DNA of 64,000 nt from Quillaja saponaria (Eukaryota; Streptophyta; Magnoliopsida; Fabales; Quillajaceae), in the NCBI GenBank assembly GCA_029379385.1, contig CM055611.1:16190062-16254061 (forward strand). Reading direction: 5' to 3'. Shown in pieces: positions 23,461 to 35,689 of this stretch (position 1 is its first letter; each line of letters opens with the position of its first letter). Under the pieces are notes generated by a model. It saw nothing but the letters and a program-made list of their open reading frames with translations, searched no databases and had not been told where the DNA came from. The position numbers and the translations under genes are program-made.

Positions 23461-23802
23461 TTGATAGTGTCATTGCCAGATCTTGTAAAGCCCGAGCTAC
23501 TTTGTAATTATAAAACAAACCTTGTTCAACAAGAGTTCATCCCAACTGAGTGGTATCCATGGATTGACACCTTTACACACAACCTTTTCCCTCAGGTTTC
23601 ACAACCAGACTTATCATTCTCAACAAACAGCCAAGAATTACTTTTGCCTACAATTGATGACACAAATCTTATCGATATATTTGGACCTCTAGATATTTCT
23701 GGATTTGGAATTGTAGCTCAATTTCCTATTGGCCAAGCATCTTTGAAGTTTGAACTAGTAAGAAGTTGCAAAAATGGAGAAATGGTGAAAATTGAGAATT
23801 AG
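23461..23802 (+). pseudogene. Unidentified 113-codon open frame, fragment without ATG
   Basis: An uninterrupted frame ends at TAG 23800-23802. Its residue use looks like real protein and unlike the AT-rich flanks: LPDLVKPELLCNYKTNLVQQ, EWYPWIDTFTHNLFPQ and IFGPLDISGFGIVAQFPIGQ. There is no ATG near its 5' end, so it is a fragment or an exon. I cannot place it in a family. A caulimovirid origin is conceivable because other pararetroviral fragments occur in the window, but nothing diagnostic is visible. Confidence 0.42.
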
Positions 23803-24039
23803 GAGAGAGAAAAAAAATGAATGTTAAATTAAGGAAGAAATAAAAAATTTTAGAATCATGGTTAAATTTAATAGATTCTATTAAATGGCACTTTCATCCA
23901 AAGCATATGAAGGTAATTATGGATAAAATGAAATAAGATAAATCACAAGAGGCTTATGTGTATTTTACCCTTATTTAAAGTTTTAACTAACAAATTGAGA
24001 AATTTTAGCAAGCTAAGCCCAAGCAACTTGGAGAATTTC

Positions 24040-25960
24040 CCTTAGACAAGAGAATTGTTATGGACATATTCATGCTTTTATTGCATGTTTGTTTGCATAC
24101 CTACTTGGGACCCTTACATATATTAGACTTGTCTTGTTGCAAAATTGGAAGTCAATGGACTCAAGTCAATTGTTCATATCAATCGTCTTCAATTATGTTT
24201 AGAGATAACAATTTTATCTATTGAGTCAAATATATAATTTAATATGATAAAAATTTGAATATATTATTTTAAATTTATGTCAAATAATGATTCGTTAAAT
24301 TCATATTCAAATTGAATTTTAACTATTTTGTATCAAATTTTGACAAAATTGAATGGGATGGAATTTGATATGACCTGATATGATCCATTAACATGTCTAC
24401 TTAAATTAAATTACAAGTAATGGAGATTTGTACAATATTGTTGCATTATGATAAATTCATTGTAAAGTATGTAATTTGATAGTCGTGGAGGTATTATCAA
24501 GCTCTAGTATATAATATTATGTTACACAATTATTTCACTAATTTTATTATTTATTTTTAAATACTAAGTGATTCATCAAAAGTAAGTTTTAATCTCTTAT
24601 TAATCAAACAACACCAAAATAAAGATCGACTTGATTTGATCTTTTAAGTTTTAACTTATAAATCGAGAATATTTTAGCATGCCAAGCCTAAGCAACTTGC
24701 AGAATTTCCCTCTTAGACAAAATGAATTGCTGTGGACATATCCATGCTTTTATTGCATGTTTGTTTTGCATACCTACTTGGGACCACTACTTACAATGAT
24801 TTAACAGGCGTAGTGCCATTAATCATACTCTAACTGCATAAACCTACTTTGGACTCACAATTGTTTTTGTTTGTTTGTTTGTAAATTTTGAACATTAAAA
24901 AAAATTAAATGAAAAAAATTATTAGAGTACTGAAATAAAAAGCGGAGACAAAACAATAATTAACTCAAAAGGTAGGAAAAAAAATTAGTTCTTTTATTAA
25001 TGAAAAAAATTAGTTCTTTATAAGAAAATACTAAATATATAAAATTTATAACTTATTTGGATAGAGATATTTAGAAAAAAGGTTTATTGACATTATAAAA
25101 AATAATATGCTATTGATATATCCACTACCTATTATGTATTTAACCTAAAGGTTGATCTGGTGGTTAAGAATATGAGCTCTCTTCATAGGTTCCGATTTCA
25201 CCATTTTGCTTCTCGGTTCAGTGGGAGTTGTATGAGCTGTATCTCAAAAGTAAGGATAATCCTTACAACATTTCAAATAATTCCTATAATATATTTACAT
25301 TCCCAATAAATTATACTTTTAAAATTTCTTTCTAAAAAAAATCCTAAATTTTAAATTGAAACTTTTTTTGCTACTTTTATCCTTATTTTTAAAAAAAAAT
25401 TATGTAGTATAAAATTAGAAAAAAAAAATTTACATAATCATTATTGAAAGAATAAAAAATTAATAAAAGAACTCATTATCCCCTTTCTAATTTAAATTTT
25501 TTTAATTATTATTTTCAAATTCACTTGAATTACTATATTTTTTCATGATAAGAATTACAAATAAATAAATCTAGATTTATTTATTAAGTAAATTAAAAAA
25601 GAAAAGAAAAATACATATAAATCTCAATTTACTTATGTAAATAATTATTAATTTTATTTTTGAAAAATATATTAAAGGAATGATGAAAATCTTATTAATG
25701 TAAAAAAAAAATTATTTTTATACTAATTATTAATTTTAATTTTCTAAATAAAACAATGTATTTTAAAAAAAACATGATTCGTGCACAATTGTATTTTAGC
25801 TTTACTCATTTATTATGTGCAATGTAACAACCAAGTAACCCCACAACCATTAATAGATGGTGAAAGAACACAGTACATATTAATTAATATTGGAGGGAAC
25901 ATGAATGAACTAGCTCAATATCCCTATCAAATTCTTGACTTGACTAATAATTGTTACCAT
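24040..25960. repeat. Mosaic of degraded dispersed repeats
   Basis: Pieces related to 12040-12100 (CATGCTTTTATTGCATG at 24090 and 24745), to the 438-bp family (24830-24870; 25795-25900 with CTCATTTATTATGTGCAA and CCCACAACCATTAATAGATG) and to 61.6-62.4 kb (near 24890). The rest is AT-rich. No gene. Confidence 0.65.
25149..25300 (+). mobile_element. tRNA-like SINE fragment (copy 3)
   Basis: GGTTGATCTGGTGGTTAAG resembles an A box, and AGGTTCCGATTTCACC a B box, 30-40 bases apart. No clear 3' tail or target duplication. Confidence 0.38.
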
Positions 25961-25969
25961 TTAACAAGT

Positions 25970-28160
25970 TGGTATGTAGCAGCTGATGTGTAATTTTTTA
26001 TTTCTTATTTTGGTTTGAATGAGGCCTATTAGGTTTATGAGCTACATCACGAGAGATATCTTTCTTCCTTCTCATAAATCTCTCCTAGATGCACCAAATA
26101 AGTGCCCTCACATTTATTACATAATAAGTCAAGCCTACCATATTTATTGTTTTCATGGACATCTATAGGACACATGTTGGAGTGACAATAAATCAAGTTA
26201 GTTCGTGAACTATTCGTTAAGAGTTTAGATCAAGAAGAACGAAAGCTTGCAAACCAGTTCTTTTAATTTTGTATAATATATTTTTATTATCTAAATACAT
26301 TTATATGTAAAAAAAAAAAAAAAAACATAAATTGTAACTTGTTTTGATTGTAAGTTACCCAAATGAATCTCGGTAAGCCATGGGGTCAGCTCTAATTAAC
26401 TATAAGACTTTTTAAAAAAAATTGAAAAAATATTCAAGAACATTTAATAAGTTGAGCAAGATCTTGGATTTAGTATTGTGAGCTCTTAAAGAGCTTAGCC
26501 TCACGAACATGAGTCGAGCTTGAATCCGGTCAAAACTTGACGAGTTTCAATATGTAATAATTATCATTTTGACAGATCAATAATTACAAATTACAACCTG
26601 CCTAAGTCAATAAGCTTACATTAGGGGTAACAATAATTATATTTTTGACAAATGAGTAATTTAAATAGGATTTATCTAACGAGTGCCCTAAGGGCACTTG
26701 TTAAGTTTCTATATATAGAAAGTTTGTAACATTTATTACGGTAGTTAATCATGATTTCAGTGTTATTTATTGCATAAATTACTACTTGTAGAAAGTTTCA
26801 ATTTCCAATGACTATATTTATTATAGCTTAACAAGTGTCCTTAGTAAACCTGTTAGAAAAACTCATTTAAATAAAGCATACGTCTTCTACCAATTTTTGT
26901 AAGTTATTCATAAGAGTTGTTATTTAATTTATTATTAATGTAATAAATCTATACACATTGGTATTCGGTAAACAAGTTTATTGTACATTAGTTCCTTGAC
27001 TAAAATAGGGTTGTGGTTGATGTTAGAGGCACATGACACTTTCTTGTCTACTGATAGTGTAAAAACTTTATACATCAATAGTGAATCAGATATTAATTTT
27101 ATTCATAATTTGTTCTTGCTTATAGAGAACGATATATTGTTTAAACAATTAAACCTATTGATTAATTATCTTTCTGAAACTACAATTGAATAAAAAATTT
27201 GATAATTATTTTTTGAAGTTAGGTTAAAAAAATGGTATTTACGTTAGCTCAATTTTGATTATAAGATACTTTAAGTTAACTCGATTTTGATTTTGGTGTT
27301 GTTTGACTAAAAGAATTAGATGTGTTTTTTGTCAAATTGAGGCTCTTGACTGTTATATTATTAAGGAATTGTGATTTCAATTATATTTAGTATCTAAATA
27401 TCCTTATTCTTAACTGAATTATTGTAGAAAATGATAGTTTAAATTATTTATTTATTTTTAATTTTAATAGTGGGTCTAAAATTCAATTTATAATATAAAA
27501 TTATATGAGAATTGTTTTTCTTTTTTCCTTTTATTGGTGTTTTGGATTTTGAATAAAAAGGTTTATGTGTAAAAGTGTTTGATGTCAGCTGACTTGCAAT
27601 TTTTTATTTAAACCGAGGTTTTATGATTAAACCGCATCAACTTTTTTTTATTTAAAAAAAAGACACATAGGTTAAATAGCATCAAAGTATTTGATGTCAG
27701 CTGACTTGCAATTTTTTATTTCATACTTTGTTTTGAATGAGGCCATTGGGTCTATGAGCTACACAACGAGTGATATCTCTCTCCCTTCCCATAAATCTTT
27801 CATCCCATATGAAGGCGTGATTTGATCTCAAGTTCTTGATAAATAATACCAAAAGACTTTACTAGTTAACCAAGTAGACCTTCAATAGAGTTGTAGTTAT
27901 GAAATTAAAGTTTTATTATTTTCTCTAATCACCTTTACGATCAAATTTTGTCTAATTTAAAACAAAATTAAACTGGACAGGGTTAGATCTTAACCTTATC
28001 TAGTTCATTAGCATACCTAGTAAACACATTAAACATGCAACCACTTTGGAATTGTCAACTTATGTAACAAGATCAATTGCGTAACAACACATAAACCAAG
28101 TTAGGAAGACTCATTCAATTGATAATTAGAATTGTCAACTTCCTCATAATGTGGTGGTTA
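25970..28160 (+). repeat. Duplicated block U, copy 1
   Basis: Same order of landmarks as 58690-60480: GATGCACCAAATA, CTATTCGTTAAG, CGAAAGCTTGCAAAC, TTGTAAGTTA, CTACCAATTTTTGTAAGTT, TTAGCTCAATTTTGATTA, GATGTCAGCTGAC, TTTGAATGAGGC, TTTGATCTCAAGTTCT, and finally a 438-family tail with AAGACTCATTCAATTGAT. A 35-base direct repeat containing GATGTCAGCTGACTTGCAAT occurs at 27577 and 27689. Noncoding. Confidence 0.83.
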
Positions 28161-28860
28161 TCTAAGGTTTAGTTTGGTAATGTTGTGACTTTCTGAGAGT
28201 TGTTATGCTCTTCTGACTCTCTTAGAGCTGCTTTTAAAATGTCACAATAATAATGTTTGATAAAATAATATAAAGCTGCTCTCAATAAGTAGAAGTCACA
28301 AAATTATGATTAGTTTGGTAATGTTGTGACTTTTTTTAGTAAAGGCTAAGGTTATTTTAGGTTTTAAACTTTTATTAAAGCACCCTCACTTTATTTTGCG
28401 AAGATACTAATTTAATTAAATAAACTTAACCTATTTTAATGCTTCTCAGTCTTTTACGGTCTCTCTCCTCCAAACTTCCCAAACTATTCATATCAATCAC
28501 AAAAGGACACTTGCAACTTGCGATTATATACTTGTAACCAATGAAATTATGTCATATTTCAAAGATGATTATCAATAAAATAAGAAATTATTAACTAAAT
28601 CAATAATATAACTTGACCAATGAGAGATTGCATGTGTCAGCTAACTCTCATTAAAATCTCTACAAAAAGAGAGAGAAAACACCAATTATTCAAGTAGACA
28701 GGAGGATTTAGATTTTATTTCAGTTGTCATCAAAATATATTTTTATTCTTGTAAAAAATAAAATAAAGTCAACACTGAATAAAATATTATGAAATCTTTA
28801 TAAAAAAAATTTCTATGTCATGATAATTATTATAATTATAGTTATAATTATATCTATCTA

Positions 28861-28930
28861 TCTATACTATTCTAAAAGCCAAAACACCCTTATAGTGTCC
28901 CATGACTTTAACTGATTCACTTTATCATTC
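28861..28930 (+). mobile_element. Helitron-like 5' end
   Basis: TCTATACTATTCTAAAAGCC follows an A, as expected of a plant Helitron 5' terminus. The following CACCCTTATAGTGTC and GACTTTAAC closely resemble 55935-55990. A matching CTAG-type 3' terminus with hairpin was not found. Confidence 0.35.
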
Positions 28931-29224
28931 ATTTTTCTGCAATACATTATATTTATAATTTCTTACTCTTTTAAATTAAAGGGTATTTTTATCAATTTAT
29001 TCTATTTAAAAAAATCTTTTTCAATAACTTCTTAATTCTTATCTAGTTTTAGAGAAAAAAAAAAAAAACCAAGTCTACCCACACCAAATTAAAATATTTT
29101 AAAAATTAACTAATTAAAAACTTATTCATTCACAATAACTTTTTTGAACAGTTACTTTTTAATTAAAACAACTTATATGTAATTAGCTGAAAAATATAAA
29201 TAAATAAATTTTTTGAACAGTTAC

Positions 29225-30335
29225 TTTTCCAAATCCAGTTTCATCCTCCATGTCAGCGTCTCTCTCTCCAAGTTGTCCACAGTGGCCATTATTTGAGAAA
29301 TTGGATTTTGTAAATCCGGTGAAATGATAATTTATGTAAAGAAATATATTTAAAGTGTATGATATTTTTTAAATTTAAAGTGTATGATATTTTTTAAATT
29401 TAAAGTGTATGATATTTTTTTAATTTATAGTATATGATATTTTTAAATTTTAAAGTGTATGATAATTTTTAAATTTATAGTATATGATATTTTTTTTAAT
29501 TTATAGTATATGATAATTTTTGAATTTATAGTGTATGATAAATTTTTAAACTTATTTGAAATGGTCCCATGCCAGTAAAAAAGTAAAAACATTAAATAAT
29601 TTAAAAAAATTAATGGAGCACACTTATATTAATCGAGTGTCATAGGGGTAGCATCTCCTAAATATAAAAATGACTAAATTATATAATTTTTTTCTTTATA
29701 ATATATATTATAAATTATTTTAACTTTTATAGTTTATAATATTAAAATTAATTACTTACAATTTTAAAATTGAGTCAATATGGTATATGTCATCATCTTT
29801 CATACAAAAATTTACTACTTATTACATCATTATATAAAATAAAATATTTAATTTTTCATTAATTTTTAATTTGATACCAAACATGATTAATATTTAAGAA
29901 TATCATATACTATAAATTTAAAAAAAAAATCATTTTCAATAAATTTAAAAATATCATACAATATAAATTTAAAAATTATTATACACTATAAATTTAAAAA
30001 ATATCATACACTTTAAATTCAAAAAATATCATAAACTATAAAATTAAAAATTATCATACACTTTAAAATTTAAAAATATTAGACATTATAAATTAAAAAA
30101 ATATCATACACTTTAAATTTAAAAATATCATATGCTATAAATTTAAAAAATATCATATATTTTAATTTTTTTTCAATAAATTATCATTTAACCATATTTA
30201 TAGAAATGCTATTGAGAAACTAGATTTACAAAATCCAGTTTCTCAAAGATTTGTCACCATGAGTAATGTGGAGAGAGAGAAACTGACATGGAGGTTGAAA
30301 TCAAATTTTGAAAATCAGGTTTGTTAAATATTAAG
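29225..30335. mobile_element. Foldback element with inverted minisatellite arms
   Basis: Left outer sequence 29225-29345 (CCTCCATGTCAGCGTCTCTC, then TTGAGAAATTGGATTTTGTA) reappears in reverse complement at 30200-30335. Just inside each arm is a minisatellite of about 25-27-base units with core AAAGTGTATGATATTTTT on the left (29345-29560, about eight units) and its complement on the right (29885-30165, about ten units). The centre 29565-29885 is unique AT-rich DNA. The DNA or transcript could fold into one long hairpin. No coding region or clear target duplication is seen; the class (foldback or MULE-like with extended inverted repeats) is open. Confidence 0.83.
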
Positions 30336-30414
30336 TCTTGAGTTTTACTATTTGAGATATAAATTTTGAGAATTAGAGCCATTTGTCCAAAAATTCTTGG
30401 TAAATATTTTTTTT

Positions 30415-30650
30415 ATAAATATTTGTTGTTTATCCTTAATTAGAATTTTATTTATTTATAAATATTTGTACTTAAATAAATTGATAAAAATGACCTCAAA
30501 TACTTACTCTTCTCGCTTAATCTGCTTCAAATATCATACTTTCAACTTATTATTGTTTATTTAATCAATCAATAAATATCTTTGATTTTTGTATATATAT
30601 TTATTTTTCATTAGATGCAAAATTTTTATTTAATAATTTTGTTATTTTAT
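30415..30650 (+). repeat. Block T, copy 2, left part
   Basis: GTTTATCCTTAATTAGAATT, TTAAATAAATTGATAAAAAT and CAATCAATAAATATCTTTGA match 21430-21640. The rest of this copy resumes at 33115, the gap holding the SINE and the MULE. Confidence 0.8.
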
Positions 30651-30937
30651 ATAACAATTTAAAATAAAAAATTTATGGTTGTTTAAGATATATTTACTAA
30701 TTTTGTTATATATGAAGTGGAGTTGATTATGATAGCTTTAATGAACAGAGGCCCACAAAAAAAAGCCCAACTAGGTTGCCATCCACAAAAAATTTTGTTA
30801 TATATCTTAAGAATACTTATTAAAAAAGAATAAATTAATTATACATGTTTTCATTTCACATTTTTCTCTCTCTTTATGTTATATTCATGATTTGAAAATG
30901 GAGGAATTTGTTCAATTAAATCTGAAAAAATATAGTA

Positions 30938-31086
30938 GGGTTAGTCGGATGGTTAAAAAATATGATATTTTTCACTGATATTTAGGGTTCAAATCCCCTT
31001 TAGGATATTGTGGATCGGTGAAATAATTAGTCGAATTGTATGTATGCTAACTAGGACACATCTAATCGCTAAATAAAAAGAAAAAT
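30938..31086 (+). mobile_element. tRNA-derived SINE
   Basis: GGGTTAGTCGGATGGTTA (A box like) is followed 33 bases after its core by GGGTTCAAATCCC (30985-30997), a near-perfect B box of an RNA polymerase III internal promoter. A tRNA-unrelated body and a short A-rich tail (AAATAAAAAGAAAAA) follow. The target duplication is not resolvable in this A-rich context. Confidence 0.6.
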
Positions 31087-31619
31087 TAATTCTTATTTTG
31101 ATACGAAACCGTATAATTAAATCCGCTAACATGTTGGGTTTAAAAAGAGAAATGCATATTTGCTTGTATCACTTAGGGGGGAATGAGATATGAACACAAT
31201 TTCAACCTCTCCAAATAGTGTATTTATTTATTATTATTAATTGGCCAGATTATATTTTTGGTTCCTGTAATTTGATTCAAAATTCACTTTAGTACTTATC
31301 TTTCAATTTGTTGCAATTAGATTCCTCTAATTATAAAACATTGTAATTAAAACTTTTTAATTATAAAATTATTACAATTGGATCCTTACCATCACCTTCC
31401 GTCTAAATTAACTTTGACGGAGGTGACATGGATAGACAGAGGTGATGTGGAAAATGATGTGGCATGAAGACATATGATATGCTTTAATCACATGACATAA
31501 TATACCAATAAAAAATTGTCATGTGAATTAAATTTAAATTTTTTAAAATACTTTAATTTAAATTTTAAAAAATTAAATATTCAAAAATTAAAATATAAAC
31601 TCAATTAAAAAAAAAAACC

Positions 31620-31652
<33 letters not shown>

Positions 31653-31659
31653 CATAAAA

Positions 31660-31850
31660 ATCATCCCACCTGATCTGGAAATGGGATGAAGATGCATATG
31701 CAGATTTGGGGATGGGGATGAAGATGCCGACTTAGGGATGGGGATAAGGATGAAGATGCAAATCTAGAGATGGGGATGAAAATGCAGATCTTGGGATGAG
31801 GATGAAAACATGCATATTTGAGGATGAAGACAAACTGACCATTCCTCCCT
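31660..31850 (+). repeat. GATGGGGATGAAGATGC-type minisatellite
   Basis: About five imperfect units of the form GGGATGGGGATGAAGATGC with variable AAATCT/GACTTA links, inside the MULE, preceded by a long A tract (31625-31652). Confidence 0.7.
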
Positions 31851-31920
31851 TTCATCTTCATCGTTTTTATTGTTGTTGTCGATCACGAAAAGATAAACTG
31901 AGACATATTAAGACTGCATT

Positions 31921-32169
31921 TTGTTGCTGATTATGGAGCTGAGAGAGGTCTATAAATTGAGGAGGTTGCGAACGATATTGAATCTGTCAACTATTGGAGG
32001 AATAGCCACTGTTTTGTTTTGCTTCTGCATTCGTTTGTTCCAACCTATTACCTTCCTTTCTTTATTATTAGCCACAGGCATAATTAATAACGGTTTGAAT
32101 TTGAGTTTCATATTCCCAAATTTAACAATGAATTGCTATTTTCTGTATCCTTATCGACTTGACCATTAA
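31921..32169 (+). other. 82-codon frame inside the MULE, possible captured exon
   Basis: An open frame with a hydrophobic segment (IGGIATVLFCFCIRLF, then FLSLLLATGI) long enough for one or two membrane helices. It has the less AT-biased look of a host fragment. The in-frame ATG is at 31933 (MELREVYKLRRLR). No family is recognised and expression is unproven. Confidence 0.3.
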
Positions 32170-33114
32170 GTTATATCACATAAATTATGTGTGTTCTGCA
32201 TAAACCCACTTCAAAATTCATGATTGGGTCAGAGTTTTAGTAATTTTCATGTACTGTTCCAGAGGAGAATTGAATTTGGTGTTGTTCCATGATTATATTT
32301 AGGTGTCCATGCACAACATTTATGTCTTTCCTTTCTTTTTTCAATTTTTCATTTTCTAGAATTTTAGCAAGTTGGGGAAGATCTTTGAAAGCAATACAAG
32401 CCACTGGTTATTCTGTAAGCATTTGAAGTCAAAAAAAGAAGAAGATAATAACTAGGGTTATTGGTATATTTGAATTTTAAAAATGTGTGATTGGTAATTG
32501 TAAAAGGCATATGATGGATGTTAAAAAATTGGAAGGGTTTTCACCATGATTCATATTCAGATTGGAACAAGTTTCTCATTCTATCATATTGAGATAGATT
32601 GTTTTGCAAAAAGTTTGGGAAGGGAAAGTTGGGAGGAAGAAGGATTTTGTAGTTTTATTAATTTAATTTAATAATTTAATATTTTTGATTTATTTTATTT
32701 TCATTTTTTATATTTATAAAAAATCACGTGTCATTTATTATTCGTCATAGCCATGTCATTAGTCACATATTTTTCATTTACTTCCATATGCCTCGTCACC
32801 TCCGTCAAATCAAAGTTAATTTAAATTAAAATTGACAACAGGGGACTCAATTAGAGCAATTTTATAATTTTAAGGATCCAATTATAACAAAATGAATAAT
32901 AGTGACGAAAGTGAAATTTGAGTAAAATTACAGGGACCAAAGGTGTAGTTTAGCTTATTAATTTGTCCGTTTCTCTTTGAAATAGATTCTTTGAGTACAC
33001 ATGAGAGGATTGGATCTGGAAACACTATGTGAATGAATGATTTATGATGGAGAACGGGATGGGTCCTTGACTCACGTAGATTTGTGTGCTTTTATTTATT
33101 TTTATTTTTATATC

Positions 33115-34190
33115 TCTAATTACAATCTTTTTAGGAATGATTTAAATGTTTAATTATTTGCGTTGTCACAAGAAAGAGCAGCTACACTCTAAAGAGAAAA
33201 AGACACTAAAAATTGATAATCATCTAAAGACATTTTTCAGAATAATAATGATAATATGCATCACATCATATATTACAAATGTTGTTTTTATTTTTTATTT
33301 ATTTGCTCATATAACATTAAAAATTTATTATTGTTTTTAATACAATTTCATATTAAATGAGAAATTTTCACCTGCATATGGATTTATTTTTTAGATTTCT
33401 ATATTTTGGAAAAATCAACAACAACTAGCTTGTTTTGATATTAATATTATTTTTTTAAGTAAATTACATTCTTCCTTTTGAGATTTACTAAAATCTAAAA
33501 TTTAGAATTTATGACACTCACCTCTCTTGAATTTATAAGAAACTAACGATGTTAAAAATAATTTGAGAAAAAAATACTTGAACAATACTAAATTTTTCTT
33601 CAAAATATCAAAATTTCTTATTTCAGATTTTTATTATTTTCAAATAAGTACTAAATACTTTTTTTTTTCTTGTTGTACAGCATTATGTTAAATTTAATTT
33701 TATATTATGTACATGTAATAATTTGATGTCAAATAAGAAATAAATAAATGCTTAAATAAATACTAAAAAGGAAATAAAAATAGTCTATTATAAGCTTCTT
33801 TTATTTATTTATTTTAGTTTTTTTTAATCCAATCTAAGTCTTAAAATTATGTCAGGATCATTTGAGTAGGCTGTGTCAATCTAGGTCAACCGCAATTCCA
33901 AATTTTAGGCCTAATCCGGCCTGTTACAAACTTTTTTTAATAGTAACTTATATATTAAATAACACTATAATCATGATCAACTATTCTAATAAATGTTACA
34001 AAATTTTTATCTGTAGAAGCTTACAAGTGCTTTTGTAAAGTTAAAAAATTTATTTGTTTATTGAAAATTGATCGTGCATTGATTTATACTCTTAGAATAA
34101 ATTCAATAATTATTATCATAACAACTTACAAAAATAGATAGAAGAAGTATGCTTTATTGAAATTACACACTAGTCAAAAATAGATAGGCC
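33115..34190 (+). repeat. Block T, copy 2, right part
   Basis: Matches 22190-23420 in order: TTGTCACAAGAAA, AATGATAATATGCATCACAT, GGAAAAATCAACAACAACTA, AATTATGTCAGGATC, and finally ACTTACAAAAATAGATAGAA just before pararetroviral sequence starts. No gene. Confidence 0.83.
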
Positions 34191-34195
34191 CCACC

Positions 34196-35560
34196 ACTTC
34201 TACTGTCTTCTTCTGTTGTTCTATCAATAATGTCTTGCTCATAGTTTGCATCAGAAGCCAAATCTTCTAGTTCGTCTATTTCCATGTGCTGGATTTTTTC
34301 AAATATTTGATCACACAGGTTTAGTTGATCTTTTTACCTTTTATAATTAATAAGAAGTCTTGTTGCAAAAAAAAATTTCTCATCGGTTATGGAAAAATAA
34401 TCTTCACTTATGACATAATTAAGAGTTTTGACCAATTGTCGAAGACTCCTAATATAATATTGATATCTTGTTATAACATTTCTTGCTCCCAGTGCTTCAT
34501 CAGTACTAGATAAATCAAAATCATGATCAGCAGTCTTGCTTAGAATCCAAATCTGATATGGCTGATAGAATTTTTCTCTTTAAAAGTATCCCATCATGCT
34601 AATAATTTTAAGAGTGTCAATTTGATCTGTATCTTCTTCCACAATGGTGTAGGAAATCATAGCTTTAAGGAAGGTGCACAATTCTAATACTTTATCAAAT
34701 CTTTGTTTTTCAAAGATTACAGTTTTTACAAATTCTATTTCAACACTTTCATGCCTAATGTTTTAAAGGATGCACAAAAGGTCAATTTTGGAATATTTAT
34801 TATATCCTAATAATCATTAATAAAAATATTGAAAGAAAATTGTTCTGATTTCTCTTGTAACTTGAATTAATGAGCATTGTCTATACTGCTTGTAATTTGA
34901 AAAGATAATTATGTTGGGAGAATCATCTTAGCTTTTTCATATAAGCTAATTCTCTTGACTTTTTGAAATATTAAATTATCATCTCGCTGACTATCCAATA
35001 GTTTTGATAGTTCAAGAATAGAGTTAATTTGTTCAAACTAACTTCTTTATCCTACTGAACTTCTTTCAATACATTTTAGCTAAGACTTTGAAATTTTTAA
35101 AAATATTAACTTGATTAGCTAATTCTTCTGACAATTTTCCTATATATTTTTGAAAAATTGTTTTCTTTTTAACAATATGGGATTTCCAGATACCATTTAA
35201 AGGTTCATATATAGTTTCTGATCCAGCATTGTAGAAATACGAAACTTATTTAGTTTCTTCTTTCTTTTCTTCGGCAATAAGTTTTTCAGCATTTTGCACT
35301 GTGTGTGAAAAGTCTTGGACTGACTTATTGGATTTTATGCATATTGAATATAATGGTGTGGAAGATAAGCCATGAGCTGATGTGGTTGATAGTAGCCACT
35401 ATACCTTGGCTGTGGAAGGAAATTTGCATACGCTGGATGCATAAGCTAGATAAAAGGGAATCTAGAAGCATTAGAGGACTGTCCGTTTTTAGGATTGTCC
35501 TTCGATTTTGGTCTAATTGTATATAAATCTCTCGAAACTTCTACTAAAAGTTTTTTTATC
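34196..35560 (-). pseudogene. Caulimovirid downstream reading frame remnant
   Basis: Minus-strand pieces downstream of RNase H keep protein-like sequence across frame changes: PAYANFLPQPRYSGYYQPHQ (about 35440), ETIYEPLNGIWKSHI and GKLSEELANQVNIF (about 35220-35090), FVKTVIFEKQRFDKVLELCT (about 34735-34675), and EIDELEDLASDANYEQDIID (about 34290-34230). Position after RT/RNase H fits an inclusion-body/second-ORF protein of some caulimovirids; that assignment is inference. Many stops. Confidence 0.65.
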
Positions 35561-35689
35561 TTTATCCTTCTTTGGCTGACTTATGGTTGCTCAGGATATT
35601 TGCAATAAAATTTTTGTTACTTTTGATATGTTCTATATCAAAAGGGTATTGTCATATAAAATTATACCATCTAATTCTTCTTGAATTTT

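Larger units (their letters stand above)
31243..32954. mobile_element. MULE-type transposon, possible Pack-MULE
   Basis: Terminal inverted repeats of about 215 bases: the left arm holds TTTTTGGTTCCTGTAATTTG and AACTTTGACGGAGGTGAC, and the right arm their complements (CCTCGTCACCTCCGTC, AATTACAGGGACCAAAGGTG). The identical 9-base sequence TTATTAATT flanks both ends (31234-31242 and 32955-32963), the target-duplication length of Mutator-like elements. No transposase is present, so it is non-autonomous. The interior carries less AT-biased DNA (31660-32400) not seen elsewhere in the window, possibly a captured host fragment. It splits a copy of block T, which dates it after that block's duplication. 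Confidence 0.78.

Noticed and set aside
28161..28340. Possible hAT-type MITE around GTTTAGTTTGGTAATGTTGTGAC
   Set aside because: The motif is repeated directly (28161 and 28313) rather than inverted, and no 8-base duplication was found.
31661..31861. 66-codon minus-strand frame with HPHPKICIFIPI repeats
   Set aside because: It is a translation of the GATGGGGATGAAGATGC minisatellite.
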